Shown here one piece after another: positions 11,435 through 24,900 of a stretch of DNA of 64,000 nucleotides. Source of the DNA: Adiantum capillus-veneris (Eukaryota; Streptophyta; Polypodiopsida; Polypodiales; Pteridaceae); NCBI GenBank assembly GCA_014529385.2, contig CM043948.1, forward strand, positions 81,761,760 to 81,825,759. The letters are read 5' to 3'. Below the pieces are notes generated by a model that worked only from the letters and a program-made list of their open reading frames with translations, did no database searches and was not told the origin of the DNA. The position numbers were made by a program, and so were the translations under genes. Position 1 is the first letter of the stretch. Each line of letters starts with the position of its first letter.

Positions 11435-14400
11435 TTTACATATAATGTCTTCCGGCACTTGCAAGGTATCTTCTTCTTCAACAAGGTCCACAACCATTGT
11501 GGAAAATGATCCAAAATCTCCTAAGTGTGGAGATAGCAACACAACCACCCAACCAACGACATCGGAAACCATGATCATGGCGTACTTGGTATCATTGCAA
11601 GAGACCGTAAACAAACAAGGCGAAGACTTACGAGCACTTGCAATGGAGAATGGCACACTAAGGGTACTTGTGGTTGAGAATGAGAATCTCAAGAGGACAC
11701 TTGAGATGCAAACAACACGTTTGATACAACTTGAAGAGGAAGTCAAGGAATGTAAACGCTCTCTTGTGGACTTGAATGCTTTGAAGGAGCGGTTGAGCAA
11801 AGTAGAGCATGACCATGTATTGAAAGAGGAGAAATTTGACACTATGAGCCGGGATGTATGCGACAAGAAAAATGTATGCACAAACAAGTCTTGGACTGAT
11901 GTATGTGGTAGCAATGTGGTTACTAATTCCTCACTCATGCAAGCTATGGTTCAAACAAAGAATGTTGAGAATGTGGATGTGGAGGAGTTGAAGGAACGGG
12001 AGCGACGTTCCAAGAACATTGTTATTCGTGGAATTCTCGAAGAGAAGTTAGAGACACCTCCTTCTCTTGCCATTGTTATTGAAGATTTCTTCAAAACCCA
12101 CTTTGGCATGTCCGGAGTTATGGTCTATGGAGCACATAGAGTGGGGAAGCAAGGAGCTCCTCGCTCGGGAGAACGGCCAATTGTATGCACCATGCCGGAT
12201 GAGACCAAGCGAAAGATTATCCTTGATAATAGTTGGATCTATTTGAGGGATACAAAATGTTTTGTATGTGAAGATCGCACTATTAAGCAACAAAATATGC
12301 GTCGCAAGGCATATGAGGAAAAGAATAATAAAAACAAGGAGATCTCTCATGAAGAAAATGTGCCCAAGGAGGAGACAAGTCTCTCAAGAAAATAGGGATG
12401 CGTGACCTATGAGACCGAGTTACAATTGAAAATATGCTTTTGGAATTGTAATGGATACCCATGGAATGCGGGGGTTGGCATTGATGAACTAACAAGCAAA
12501 GCCGATGTTGTACTTCTTGTTGAAACTTGGGAGCATGATACACAAAGGATTAACGGCTTGGAGGATTACAATGTACATTCATTGATGTGGTCAAAGAATC
12601 TCAAGCAACGAAGAGGACAAGGAGGGTTAGCATGTATGGTTAAGAAAGGATTGGAAGATTTTGTATCAATTGTGAAAGATAACAAGTACAAACGTTATGT
12701 ATGGCTGAAAATTATGACACCAAAAAGAGCACCCATTTTTGTAGCCGGTTGCTACATTCCTCATCATGATTCTCCCTTTTATGCTTGCATGGATAGAGAT
12801 CAACCATTTTCTGATTTGGAAGAGGACATTGCTTATTTCAAAGGTGAAGGTGATGTTATTGTATTTGGGGATATGAATGCTCGCACAAAAACATTGCAAC
12901 ATGATACTCAACAATTTGATATGCCATACATTTCAAGGGAGTTGGAGGAAGTTCACTTGTATGATCGTACTTCAATGGATGAGAAAGAGCCGGATCACTA
13001 TGGAAAGTTACTTTTACACGTGCAATAGCACGGGTATGCTCATTGCCAATGGTGTATCTTTGTGGAGTGGAACCAGTGGATTTACATGTAGGAGACATAA
13101 TGGAGATAGTGTGATTGACTATATGCTACTCTCTGAAGCCATCATGTATCGCATAAAGAGTTTTATGTTTGGTCAATGGACCCCGGAATCCGACCATCGC
13201 ACCTTATGTATTGACCTTTCATGTGGAGAAGCAACTAAGCATGATAATCTCAGCCAAAGGAAAGAGAAGTTATCACTATGTATGGATTTCAAACGGGCAC
13301 CAATGTACATTGAAATGGTTGAGCAAAAATTATGGATGACAAAGCTTCAATGTGATGCACCATTGGAAACTAAATGAGAAGCTTTCAAGAAAGCTATTTG
13401 TTCTTGTGCGGAAGAATGCTTTGCCATAAAGCATCTCCATGGTATCAACAAAGATAGATCACGCAAAAGGTGGTTTGATAAAGAATGTCAAGATGCTCGA
13501 AAGTCCTTGATAAAGCTTGATGCAACTATGGAAAAAGACAACTATCAAAGTCATTTGCATACATACAAGGCATTGATTCAAAAGAAGAGAAGAAGATGGG
13601 AAGTAAAGCAACAAGAATTTCAAGTCCAAGAAAAGGCACATGCATGTGGAAGATTTTGGAGAAACTTGAGAGGCAAGCGGGTTGAGAATTTTGGTAACTT
13701 GAGTCTAGTGGATATGTACACACATTGTAGACAATTATATGAGCAAGCAAATACTGAAAAAAATGCCATTTTATGGTTCACTCCCATGTATGCCGTCTTT
13801 TTTTACTATTGAGGATGTATGCGGTGGGCTTGAAAAGTTGGCCACTCGCAAAGCGGGAGATCTTCAAGGTATCAAGCCGGAGATGATCAAATGGACGGGA
13901 GATTTTACCCATGAGTGGATGTGTGATATGTTCAACCTTGCACTTCAACATGGTATGCCTTATGATTGGAGTACTAATTGGGTTAAGCCTTTGCATAAAG
14001 GAGGGGATGTAAAGAATCTAAGCAACTACCGGACTATAATGATTGGGTCTCTTATGGCAAAGTTGTTTGGGTGCATAATGGAGATGAAATTGAGTGATTG
14101 GGCGGAAGAGAATGACAAGCGTGCAAAGGGACAAGCGTGCAAAGGGACAAGCGGGTTTTCGTCGATGCCATAGCACCATTGATCATCTTGTCACTCTTCG
14201 TGTTCTCATGGAGGAAAGTCGGTTGAAAGGCAAGCGATTGTATTGTTGTTTTGTGGACTTTAAGAAAGCCTTTGATATGATTCCACGTAACAATTTGTGG
14301 AGAAGGATGGAAGAACTCCAAGTGCCAAGTGAGTTTATGCTTGCGGTTTCTCGAATCTATGAGAAGGTGATTTGTCAATTGCGCATGGGAAGAGAAATTT

Positions 14401-15841
14401 CAGAAATTTTTGTAAGCACTATTGGGGTTAAACAAGGATGTCCATTGTCACCAACTCTCTTTAGTCTATGCATCGATCAATTGGAACAAATGGTACTTGA
14501 CTTTATGCAAGAAGAAGGCATTGAAGAGGTCACTATTTGCAATGCGGTAATCATGCTTTTGTTGTATGCGGATGATGTAGTGCTTCTAGCACACACTTTA
14601 GAAGATGCACAAAAGCTTATGGTTGTCCTTGAGAACTTTTGCTTGCATAGTGGGCTGATTGTAAATGAATCCAAAACAAAGGTTATGCTTGTGAAAACCA
14701 ACCATAAGGAGAAGCCATACATTGTGTACAACAACGAGACACTTGAAGTTGTTGAGAGCTTTAAGTACCTTGGCCTTGAGGTTCCATCCAATCACAAGTG
14801 GCATGAATGTGCTATGCGTCGTTTGGAAGCGGGAAAGAGAGCATATTATGCATTTGAGAACATGTGTAATGCGGGAAACATCAAGTGTTGGGTTCTCAAG
14901 AAGTATCTTTTTGATGCATTGGTGACACCGGTTCTTCTTTATGGAGTTGAAGTGTGGGGTGGGAGCATCTCAAAGTCTACTTGGAAAGAGTTTGAGAATG
15001 TCCAAAAGCGTTTTCTTACAAACTTTCTCCAAGTCAAGACACAAACACCATATATGCTCCTACTTCTTGAGTCGGGATCTCTTCCAATTGAGGTTATGGG
15101 CATGGAAAGGGTTGTGGAGTACATGATAAAGATGCGTCAAAACCCCTCACATCGACTTCCTACAATTGCATGGGAAGCAAGCAAAAAAGTTCAAAAGACG
15201 CATAAAAGCAAGATCTTGAGCACGGGATGGATGCAAGACATAAAGAAGTGGTTTGGGAGATGGGATGCATTACACTTGCTACATGATGCTTCAATTGACT
15301 CTCAAGTGAATGAAGTTTTTCTACAACGCCAATGTATTACGGCTTGGGAGAAATCTGGTGGGTCACGCTTCATACATTACACCACCTATATTGCCCCCAA
15401 CTACAAAACCATGTTCTTCGCTGAGAGAGGAAACCGTACTCACACTTACATACTTGAGCCTATTCCCTTGTCCGCGATACGCACTATCGCAGCAATTCGG
15501 CTTAGCTCCCATTTCCTTCGATGCGAGATAGGGCGTTGGGGCAATGGAGAAGAGTCAAATCGATTGTGCACATTATGCTCACTGCAAGTTCGAGAGTCTG
15601 AGTACCACACACTACTAGAGTGCTCAACTTTTGATCACATCCGAACTTGCTTCTCTCACATTTTCAGCCATAACTTAGACCTACACACTTTCCTCTCCCA
15701 GCCAAAGTGTGGGCTCTCCATTGCGACTCTCATCACTACAATTTTGGAGCATCGAGAGTCACTCATCAGCCATACACATACTACATTACATGTAACTTTG
15801 GTCCCATAGGTCATATTTGACCTCCGAGGACAATAATAAAA

Positions 15842-15906
<65 letters not shown>

Positions 15907-18900
15907 CGCTTTCAGCACATTCCATAAGAGACTCCTCCCACTCAAGAATGGCAAGCCTCTCAATTTGGGTGAGAGCTCTACGGCTTGAGCATGAGAAAGT
16001 ACGTTCACTAAAAGATTAATTGCTTCTAAAACAAGGATAATTCTTGACCACCACCCTCCTATTAAATGCCAACGGACACGTCCGACAGACACGTACCTTG
16101 GGAGTAACAAAAACTTATGGACTCAGTGAGAACAAGGCTGACACTGACAAGATTCATAAGCTGACGCACTAAGAAACTCACCTTATAACCTCGAAGACTA
16201 GTCTCTGTCACGTCAATAACCTCAAATTTCCAGAAATTCTTCTGCGCAAAACTCTCATACCTGGAGATAAAATGGCATTTATAATGAATCCATTGCACGT
16301 CAAACTCAACTCTAAAAATCACAACAATCAGTTGCTGTACATCTTAAAAAGATCCATCGCAAATAAAGAAGCCTCGTCTCCACCCGTTCCTATCTCCATA
16401 AAACAAAATTAACAGATAAAATTTGTGAAGTCAACTAAGTTAAAAGCTTGCTGTGAGAAAAATAGATTCCCTTAAAAGAATGCAATTTTTCAGAAAAAAG
16501 GCTTCGGAACATAAGTACCTGCTCTAACCTCCAGTATGCAGCTTCTACAATCAGCCTCATCCCTAGGAAGCATCTTGAGAAGAAGTTCTTGCTGCATAGT
16601 TTTTTCCTGTTCAGCTGCCAAATCGAGCTCTTCATTTGCCATCTTGCAAATTTCAGCCTCATTTGCAGATTCCTTAATAAGCTCTCGTAGGTTTTGCATT
16701 TCCTGAAATGAGCAAGGATAAACCCCAGAAACAGAAAACACTAATAGTAAAAGATAGAGACCAAAACAAGAAACTAAAAAGGAAAGGGAGAAGAGATACC
16801 TTTTGTTTCTCTCTCAGCCGCGAAATGCAGAAAATAAGTTCTTCCAATTTGCTCAGCTCTTTATTGACATTCATCATTTCAGTGGGGGACGCATCTGGCT
16901 GCCTTCAAACAAACAGCACAAGTCAGGTGGATTGAACCCACTGGTCATCAAGCCACCAGTCAAATTCCTGTAGACTTATCTTAGACCACAGAAACAGAAG
17001 GAAGCAAATAGTGTGTGTGTGTGTGTGTGCGCACGCGCGCGGGTGCGCAAAACCTGCATTCTGCACCCCCTGATCACGTTCTGCCTGCCTGCGCGCTGCC
17101 CTGTTCCGCGCCCTGCAGCCCCTGCGCGCTGCCCTGTCCTGTGCAGTGCAACACCTGCGTGTTGTCCAGTTCTGTGCAGCCAGACCCTATGACCTGATTT
17201 CAGCTGCTGGTGCTTGCTTAGCTGTGCGCGCGCAGGCGCGCTCAGCGAACGCGTCCTGAAATCAGCAGATTTCAACAGCAGTAGGGCATCCCTAATACAG
17301 GCGCGATCTACTTCGGCTTCGTCTCAGAATTGGTGTGCAGAGTTTGGTCTGTTTAAAAGACAGTGTGGAAATTATACAAATCTGTGGCAGGTGTTGTGTT
17401 AGTTTGATGTATGTCGTTTGTGATCCATGTACATATTTCTGTAGCTCGTGTACAGAGCTAGAGGTTATTAAAAAACTCAAAAAGTGCACTTTTTTCTAGA
17501 CAGTTGCTCTTTGGATGGGCTTTGTTAATATATGTCCAATTCTCAGTGTGTTTTTAAGCATCAAAAACCCAAGGGAAATTCCTTGGAGGCTAATTCCTAT
17601 GCATATTCCTATGCACGACCTCATGGATCCGGTTGCGCAGAATGCTATGAATGCAGTCATCCTGTTTTTCCAGGGACAAATGCCTACTACACAAGATGTC
17701 GGGCAATGGGTCGATTTCCTTCTCAAATCGTCAGGCTGTCCGTGGTGTTTATTTTGGTACTCGTGGATTTTATGAAGTCTTGTTGGTAGATAGTGAAGCC
17801 AGAAATCTGCTATTGGAGATGTCTCCTCTCTTTTTTTAGCACGCAGATGATTCATGTTTTGCCGTGGACACTGACAAAGGATTATCAAAGTCTTAAATGC
17901 CATAAATTCCGTGTGTGGGTAGAAATTGTTGATTTCCCTCGCACGTGGAGACACTTTCTGTCGTTGTTGGCTGCACAACTTAAGAAGGTAATCTGTCCCC
18001 TGAAATTGGATGCGAACACCAACAGGTTCTGCATTCTATGGGATATTGACAAGCCTACCCCAGAAGGCATTATGGTTGATTTTGGGGGACCCGTGGGTGG
18101 GCAAGTGCCTATTCAAACTCAAACCGAGCAAGTTTGTGAATTCATGTTTTGAATGTGGTAAATTTGGGGACATCCAATCTGAATGCCCTAACCCATTTTG
18201 CAACCCCCTCCTTCCGTAGTTCCGTCATCTTCTCCTATCCCTATGGGAAAACCTATCAGTGAAGCTAAGCAAAATGGAGGCTCAAGTGTTGAATGTAGCT
18301 CCCAATGTGGAAAAAGGGAAAACCGAACCTTCCCAGTCTGCAGTTCCTGGTAGTGGCAATGTTGTGAAGGGTAAGAATGTGGGGTCCAGTGATTCTAGTG
18401 CTTGGGTGGTGCCTAAAAAGACAGTGAAGATTCGCACTTCACCCTCCTCTCATAACTATGTTCCACTTGTCAATGCTAATAAGACTGCATCGTTCGAGCA
18501 ACTTCCATGTAATGATAATCGCACGTTGGTTGACGCATGAGAAAAAGCAATGCATTCTTATAAAGATGTACTCGTTGGCGAGGCTTCCACCTCGCATGTA
18601 AATTCTGTGGAAACTTTTTCTGCACTGAATCAACGGATTGGTTCTTGCACAGATGTGGTGGAAGAAGTGTGCACGACTACCTAATTCCTTATGTTTCTTT
18701 TGCCATTTATACATATGATTTCTCATGCATAATCGCATTAGTTGCATCTCGTACAATGTGCATGGGTTATGTAACTTTGATAAATGGGGACTAGCCTGGC
18801 ACTATGTAAATACATGTAGGGCAATATAGTTGTTTTTCAGGATCACAATCAACATGAGTTTGCTGGTCAGTGTTCCTATTATGCCGGTTGGATTGCATAT

Positions 18901-21900
18901 GTTGGCTTGCATGGTTACTCTGGAGTTTTAATGATGGTTCGGCATGAGCTTCAGCCAGTTCTTGTGTGTAATGACCCACGCAGTCAATGAATGATTGTGC
19001 AATGTTTGTTAAATGGTCAGATTTATGAAATTGGAGGCATCTATGCATATACACCCGCTGGGTAAAGGTTTAAGGGCTGCCTTATAGCGAGACATCTCTT
19101 CTTATCCATGGACCTCCAATGCACTCCTTTGTGGTGATTTTAACAATACTCCCAATATGCATGATAGCACCACAGGCAATTCACACATGTTGCTAGTGGA
19201 GAGACAAGACGGGATCATCTCCTCGTTTCTGCACAAATGCTTGATTTCTGTCGTTAGTGTACCCCGATGTCTCGGGATTTATTTTTCAGCATACTACTCA
19301 TTGCTCATATCGCACACGGCTAGATAGATGGTATGTACTCAACACAAAGCAATACGATGACTTTGTATGCGATATGAGAATGGATTACACATTGCAGCTA
19401 TCGACGGATCATCATCCTGTTTTATTGAATTTGTACTTTGGGCAATCTTGTTGTGATAGACCTTGCCACAAACTGGTAACGTGGCAATAGACCCTGGCAG
19501 ACACACACACTAGCCGGACAGTGACATGTGGCAGGCTGGTACGGAAACCCCGGAAAAAGCGGCGCAAAACGCGCTGACAGGCTGACGTGGCAGCGTACAG
19601 ATCTCCGCAAATTACGGAGGCTGCTTTTTGCTGGCTGAATTCGCTCGGTGATTTTTGGAAGCTTTTGGGACAGTTGCTTTTGAATATTGAAAGCTTTTAA
19701 GTGGAATGCTTTTGGGGCTCTGCTTTTGGGCATCCCTTGTATCTATAAAATAGTGGGCAGGGCCTCATGTCACCAGGAGGTGTATTTTTCCTATTGCCTT
19801 CCGTAAATAAGTATTAGATATATTTATTTTATTTTTACTTGTTTGTCCCAAAACCCTTGAAAAGGTGCAAGTGGACATTGCATGGCCAGTGTGAAACGGC
19901 TGCAGCCAAATGGGTTTCTCACATCGGGGATCTAGGTTGGTCAGACAGGGACTGCCCGGACCAGTTAGCACTGAATTCTGATGAGTATGGAAGCTCGTGT
20001 GCGCCAAACTGGAATTTGGGCCACTCGTCAAGTCACTACAACTTTATAAGTTGAAAGGGGCCAGTAAATTAACCCCATTGTAGATGGTGGTCAAATGGTA
20101 GTCTTCAATGATGGTCAGGAGACCGATAGGGACGCCATGGAAGCATCTCCTAAAATTTAGGGAACTGCTATTTTTGACCAGAAAATGTGTTCGCGTCATT
20201 AGCTCTGGAATGACAAGGGGAACATTTTATTGCTTTGCTGCCAAGTCAACTGACGCACCTGTTGAGATATTTTTAGCAGGGAAAGCCCAAACTCGGAAAC
20301 TCGGCGACATGTCAGCCTGTGAACGATTCTGCCACTCTAGGAGGCAAAAACGAGCTGCATATCAACAAAGGGGGCGCCATTTTCAGCCTCGGGTGGATTG
20401 TAGCAGGTACAGAAGCTATGGAATGCTTACCTTGCCCTCTATGCACAGTATGGTGACGGGAGTGATGCCCCGCACGCTACATACTGCTCTCTTTCTCCCC
20501 TACGTACAGTATGTTATGCCCCACTAGTGGGCTTCTCATTTGACCTATGTACAGTTCTGGGGGTTTATGCGCGTTTGCCAAGGCAAGAGCCTTCTGAACA
20601 GGAACCGGATTAGCTAATTGCTAATCCCCCACAGGTACGCACAGTTCCATCACGAAAGATTGCGAGTTTGGAGAGTTTTCTCGCGTGAAAACTCGTCCAA
20701 TTCACAGGGGAACTGTCCCATTGCGTGCGGGAGCCCTTGGGACACGCGTAGGCGTGTTTGCTCCGCTAAAAACGATCCGAAACAGGGAATTACAGCCTGC
20801 TGTGTTTTTCTGCAGGTTTAGGGTTTCGCACCTAAACTGCAAGGGAACATCGGGGGAGCCTCGTGAGAGCCTTGGGATGCGTGTACAGGCTTTTGGGCTC
20901 CCGGCAGTGAAAAACAGAGAATTACAACCCGCTGAATTTCTGTGACAGCTCACCAAAAAGCTTCCAGATATCAAGGGAATCCGTCCTAGACAGGTGTTTT
21001 TGACCTACAGGGGTTTTTGCGCCGTTATGCTGTCGAAATCCGGTTGAAAACCTGCGTTTTCAGCCCTCGCCAGGTTTGGACAGCTTTGTGAAAGCTTGTG
21101 CTAAGTGGTCGGATCGTCTACCTTAATTTGAATAAAGAAATACTGAAAGGGGCGCCAGTCTTTGGGGCCTACAGGGTGTCGGTCTCGTGTGCGCAGTGAC
21201 ATTCTAGTCGTTGGACGCAACTGTGTTCTCTTCCCTTCTCAGTGCTCTGTGTAAAGTTAACAGGTAATTGAAATAGTACCGCCCTCTACGTTGTATAGGC
21301 CGGTTATATGGTTCCATCGACGGGATAGTCACTTTTTCTTCAAAAAGTGCAGCGTGGATTGTTGAGGGTGAAAGCAACACAGAGCTTGTCGATATGGCAG
21401 AGAAGAGAGACCAAGTACCTGAAGAGGGATCTTCCTCACATGGCACAGAGAAAATTCCTTCAACTCTTCAAGAAGAGGACAGGTTATTTAGAACTCAACT
21501 GCGTTGTTGCATGGACATGTTTCAGCAGTTGGCTAACAACCCAAGGATGCAGGAATTCTTACAGGCTCCAACACAGGGTTTTCAGCCTCCTACACAGGGC
21601 ATGACTAAGCCGTTGCAGGAAAAGGAGATTTCCAATGCGCAGAGGATTCATGATGCTCGAGGGAAAGCCCATGCGGTTGAGCAACTAGCGGTGTCCAATG
21701 ATCCAAAGCAACTTGCTTTAGCTGGACAGGAACCGTTTGTGAATGGTCAAGGGAGCAATGAACAGGCTATGCGTCAGACCCTTCCATTACCTAATACTTA
21801 TCCTGGTTATTTTGGAGGTGGTTCAGTGTTTCAAGCTATGGCTGGACCTTCCACAGGTTATATGCTAGGGAATGTGTTCGGGACAATGCAAACAGGCATG

Positions 21901-24900
21901 GGTAACCCTATGTACGCGAACATGGGCGTCCAACCAGGTTTTCAGGGTGCCTATGGCCAGTTTCGAGTGCCTAGAACACAATTTGGTATGGCTGGTTTTT
22001 CGCAGCCATACGTACAAAATGCAGATATGACAGGGAAAACAGTTGATGCAAGTGCTAGAATGAACGCTCATGGAGCACCACTGTTACAGGCACCTGTTTA
22101 TGATAATGTGGCTCCTTTGAGTCAGCCTAAGGATTACAAAGAAGGTGGGCAGGGAGTGAAGTTTGAAACTTTCAGAGGAACTGAGAACCAATTAAAGGCT
22201 TTGACCTTCATACAGCAGTTCGATGCAGCTTATGCTGGAGGCAACTTCACGGAATCTTCAAAGATACGCAAGGCTGCCACTTTCTTGAAAGGGAATGCGC
22301 TTCAATGGTGGACCGCATTGTTGAACCAGGGTCAAGCCCCAACAACGTGGGTCCAATTCAAACAGCTTTTTGCGCCTGCATGGTTGACAAACACTTTTGA
22401 AGTGGATGTGATGACAAAATGGCACGAGTTGAATGCTAAACAGTGTGCGAATTTGGAAGAGTACAATAAACAGTTTTGGGCCGCACTGTTGCCAGTCACC
22501 TCTTACAGGTTTGTGCCTTTGTCAGAACAAATTGAGAAGTACTGTTGCGGATTGCCCAAGAAAATCAGGGACTACTGCACAAAGACTACTGTCATGAATA
22601 TGTTTCAATTGATAGAGAATGCAAGAGTGGCCAACAATCTGTCGAAGGGAGATTCCGATGGATTTAATAGCCACAAGAAAGGGGCCCAGGGCAAACAGTT
22701 TTCAGCCAAGGGCAATGTTGCAGCAAAGCCTTCTGAGTCTCCTGCAAAGAAGCCCTCCACTGAAGAAGCTAATACGTCCAAGAAGCACTCTAAATCTTCT
22801 TCGGAACGAGAACAAGGACAAAAAAGGCATTTTTCTGGCAAAACTTTTCAAGAAAGGAAAGCTCTTAGGGAGGCCAAGAAATGCTACATTTGTGAACAGG
22901 AAGGACACTTTGCAAATGAGTGCCCACAGAGGAAGTCATAGGATAAGGATGACAAGTTAGACCATAAAGGGAAGAAGCCAAAGCCGAGTGTAGGACTTGT
23001 TCCAGATTTGGTTGGAGATCAGCCAAACACAGATGCCACGAAGCTGTGCAGAGCTTGGGGCAAAGTTAGAGACCAGACAGTGCTAGTTTTCTTTGATCCA
23101 GGAGCCCGTGCAAATTTCATATCACCAGAATTGGCATCAAAGTTGGGCATTCGTGCAGAGGAGATGGGTATGATAGGCGAAGCAGGTTTGGCATGCCCAG
23201 GACATTCAGAGCCTGTTACTCCCATTCTGGGAAAGCTTCGTCTGCACATTCAGAGCTATGTGGATGCCGAAGAATTTCATATTATGCCGCTTGAGGGCTG
23301 TGATGTGTTATTGGGTATCCCATGGTGTTACAGGTTGCATGCTATGGTGGATACTTACAACAAAAAGATTACCCTTGTACATAGAGGAAAGACTCATGTC
23401 CTTGATGTAAAGCTTAAAGGCGAGTCTGTTCCAGTTGTTTCTGCTTCTGCTATTTCATCTGTAATAAAGAATCATCTTTCTGCGTACTTGATCTTTGCAA
23501 AAGAAGTACCTCAAGTTGTATCTAATTTGTCTACCTTAGATAAAGACAGGTCAACTTTTTTGAGTGGTTTCAGTGATTGTTTTTCGGACTCTTTGCCAGG
23601 GGAGTTACCTCCTGAGAGACCTAAGGATCATACTATAGATCTTGTGCCAGGTTCTAGTCCACCGAATAGACCACCATACAGGGTTAGTGCAGCCTAGCAG
23701 AAAGAGATTATGGGTCAGGTCAACGAGCTTTTAGAGAAGGGGCTGATTCAGCCCAGTTCATCCCCTTTTTGTTCGCCTGTACTCTTAGTGCAAAAGAAGG
23801 ATGGTTCATGGCGCATGTGCATTGACTATCGCGCCTTGAATAAGAATACCATCAAGAACAGGTTCCCCATACCGAGGATAGATGACATTCTTGATCGGCT
23901 TGAGGGAGCGTCATTGTTTACAAGAATAGACCTAAAGAGCGGGTATCATCAGATACGCATTAGACCAGAAGATGTCCATAAGACTGCGTTCAGGACAACA
24001 TTTGGTCTCTATGAGTTTCTTGTCATGCCATTTGGTCTCACAAATGCTCCTGCCACATTTAATAGAATGATGGACAGAATTTTTAGACCACATAGAAACT
24101 TCATGGGTACCTTCTTTGATGACATGATTGTCTACTCAAAGTCTGAAGAGGAGCATAGGGATCACTTGACCGCAGTTTTCAATGAGCTACGCAAGAATAG
24201 GCTACTCATTAATGCGAAGAAAAGTGAGTTCTTTTTGCAAGAGATTCACTTCCTTGGGCACATTGTTTCCAAGGATGGGGTACGCATGGATCCCGCTAAA
24301 GTGGAAGCAATTAGGTCATGGCTAGACTTGAAGTCCGTACATGACATTCGAAGCTTTCTAGGCTTATGTTCCTATTACAGGAGGTTCATCCGAAATTTTG
24401 TTGAGATTGCTTCTCCACTCCATGCACTGCAAGGAAAAAGAGTTACTTTCAAGTGGACAGCCAAGGAAATTTTAGCGTTCAAACACTCGAAAGAGAAGCT
24501 GACTTCAGATCCGGTAATTATTTTGCCAGATCTTTCTAAACCTTTTGTGGTTCAATGTGATGCGTGTGGCCATAGTCTTGGTGCAGTTTTAATGCAGAAT
24601 GGCCGAGTAGTCGCATATGAGAGCAGAATTCTTTTGAAGACTGAAAGGAACTTGCAAGTCTATGAGAAAGAATTGTTGGCAGTAATCCATGCTCTCACTA
24701 GTTGGAAACACTATTTGCTAGGGGCTGATTTTGTTGTCCAAACGGATCATCAAACCTTGCGATATTTTATTACACAGACGAAGTTGTCTGAGAAGCACAT
24801 GCGATGGGCAAACATCTTGTCAATGTTCCATTTTCAGATTGTGCATGTGCAAGGGAAAAAGAACGTGGTGGCTGATGCGTTGTCACGAAAGCCCCAAATT

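Larger units (their letters stand above)
11431..15845 (+). mobile_element. LINE copy 3, nearly full length (ORF1, EN, RT, 3' UTR)
   Basis: A 4.4-kb non-LTR retrotransposon in the same orientation as copies 1 and 2. ORF1 is intact; ORF2 is broken by a few frameshifts and one stop. The 3' UTR shares the TAACTTT--GTC-CATAGGTCAT segment with copies 1 and 2 and ends ATAAAATC before (CT)n. I do not assign the clade; the RRM-like ORF1 and C-terminal knuckle suggest an L1- or Tx1-like lineage. Confidence 0.9.
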
